Shown: piece after piece, positions 63,051 to 64,000 of the stretch
Layout: the number at the start of each line of letters is the position of its first letter
Numbering within the stretch: the first letter of the stretch is position 1
Origin: Klebsormidium nitens
Lineage: Eukaryota > Streptophyta > Klebsormidiophyceae > Klebsormidiales > Klebsormidiaceae
Direction: 5' to 3'
NCBI GenBank assembly: GCA_000708835.1
Contig: DF237161.1
Coordinates: forward strand, 79,391 to 143,390
DNA: 64,000 nucleotides
Program-made: the position numbers and the translations under genes
Notes under the pieces: model-generated
What the model was told of the DNA's origin: nothing
The model's database searches: none
The model's input: the letters and a program-made list of their open reading frames with translations, nothing else

Positions 63051-63192
63051 ATCGGACCTGTGGCGCCATTGTCATGGCAAGCCTGGTCGATGATGTTGGT
63101 GTGCTTAGTCTCATGTGTAGAGGTATTCCGATCGAAACTCGCTGCACGCCGGCAATATCGGTTAAATACATGTGCATATTGGATCATATCAG

Positions 63193-63705
63193 AGGAAGGC
63201 GTACCCCAACGACCACATTCTGATCGTCAAAACCGGCGCCCCGGACAAGTTCCTCAACGAGTTTATAAGGGACGTCCAGAAACCCCTACTGGCGGCGGGC
63301 TTTGAACGCGACACCATCAACTCCCGAGTGCAGCACTGGCGCCTCTTCACCAAGCGCGGCCAGCCAAAGCGCACATGGGGAGCGTGCTTCGGCTCGCGTA
63401 AGGACCGCGATGCCGCCTGGGAGGAATACCTCCCCATCCGCCAGAACGTCATGGACAAAGGCCTCGTCATCGAGCACTGCATCCCAAACCCCAAGGGTGC
63501 AACCAAAACAACCGAGGAAACAACCACCGAGCACACGGAGAATGCTCTGCAGCACACCTGCGCCGCTGCGGAAGCCGCGGCAGCACTACTAGCATCTCCC
63601 GAGGACGCGGCCGAGCCAGGCGACTTGAAGGCCCGTGACCAAATCGACACCATTGTGGACCTGCTCTACAAACGCATCACCAAGGGCAAAAATGCTGAGG
63701 AGTAG
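63193..63705 (+). CDS. Terminal exon of an unrecognised protein (171 residues visible)
   Basis: An open frame preceded by the acceptor-like ATATCAG and ending in TAG at 63703-63705. An in-frame stop at 63163-63165 limits how far left it can extend, and no good ATG follows it, so upstream coding exon(s) are expected but were not found. The start KAYPNDHILIVKTGAPDKFL looks folded, as does TWGACFGSRKDRDAAWEEY. The last third is Ala/Glu/Thr-rich and probably helical or disordered. Exon GC content and codon use are like those of the other genes here. I do not recognise the family. It may be a separate gene from the histidine phosphatase, whose frame is already closed by a stop. Confidence 0.6.
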   Translation, partial: RKAYPNDHILIVKTGAPDKFLNEFIRDVQKPLLAAGFERDTINSRVQHWRLFTKRGQPKRTWGACFGSRKDRDAAWEEYLPIRQNVMDKGLVIEHCIPNPKGATKTTEETTTEHTENALQHTCAAAEAAAALLASPEDAAEPGDLKARDQIDTIVDLLYKRITKGKNAEE

Positions 63706-64000
63706 AATCGTTGTAGTTGGTCATAAATAAAGGGCAAATTTAAGCCACTCGTCGTGTAACTGAAGAGGCCTGTAGCCAGTTTCGGGAGTTAGCTAATATG
63801 CCGTAGGAATCGAGTCGGACATTGAACGTATTTGCATGGTAGTGACGTGTCGCTTATGCATATGTTTATTGAAGGACTCTAGCTTTGATTTTCGTAGAGT
63901 CAGATTGAGTCCGGACATGACTTACAGCTGCATAGCAAGCTGTAGAGTCAACAAACTATCCCGGGTCTGCCGGAGACCGTGCTCCATGGCTCTAATGTGG
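63706..64000. other. 3' flank with likely polyadenylation signal
   Basis: AATAAA at 63726-63731 lies 21 nt after the stop codon of the preceding exon, a plausible near-upstream polyadenylation element. Nothing else was recognised up to the window end. Confidence 0.45.

Overview
The window is nuclear DNA of a green-lineage eukaryote, most likely a streptophyte (charophyte) alga of the Klebsormidium type. The organism name is an inference. The reasons are intron-rich genes with GT/AG introns of about 200-600 bp, GC-rich exons in more AT-rich surroundings, a chloroplast-plus-thylakoid-lumen targeted protein, and plant-type versions of DUF829, HDA9-like deacetylase and URB2. All gene models here were built by hand, by joining splice sites whose reading phase fits. 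Models described as closed were checked to have a coding length that is a multiple of three.

Layout. (1) 123-4809 (+): 3' part of URB2, a ribosome-biogenesis factor that enters from the left. (2) 6835-9279 (-): DUF829/TMEM53-type alpha/beta hydrolase, 5' end open. (3) 10903-12819 (+, tentative): Cys-rich ectodomain plus one transmembrane helix. (4) 14735-15379 (-): single-exon membrane enzyme of the ICMT/DUF1295 kind. (5) 15.4-20.2 kb: gene-poor spacer rich in GTAC-type motifs. (6) 20192-31153 (+): a 20-exon, 1,292-residue fusion of a cytochrome P450 with a complete diflavin P450 reductase. (7) 32645-47771 (-): a 12-exon, 2,504-residue chromatin protein with an extended PHD finger, two ADD-like zinc modules, a C2H2 finger and a SUV39-type pre-SET/SET/post-SET methyltransferase. 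(8) 49784-54175 (+): 437-residue class I (RPD3/HDA9-like) histone deacetylase. (9) 55067-58195 (-): DUF1499 protein with a transit peptide and a twin-arginine lumenal signal. (10) 60791-62623 (+): small histidine-phosphatase protein. (11) 63193-63705 (+): terminal exon of an unrecognised gene.

The two items most worth attention are the self-sufficient P450-reductase fusion, whose I-helix lacks the usual acid-alcohol pair, and the ePHD/ADD/ADD/SET protein. The latter is divergently arranged with the histone deacetylase across about 2 kb, so a putative histone methyltransferase and a deacetylase may share a control region. The remaining genes look like ordinary housekeeping or organellar genes. 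I saw no convincing RNA gene, intact transposon or CRISPR array.
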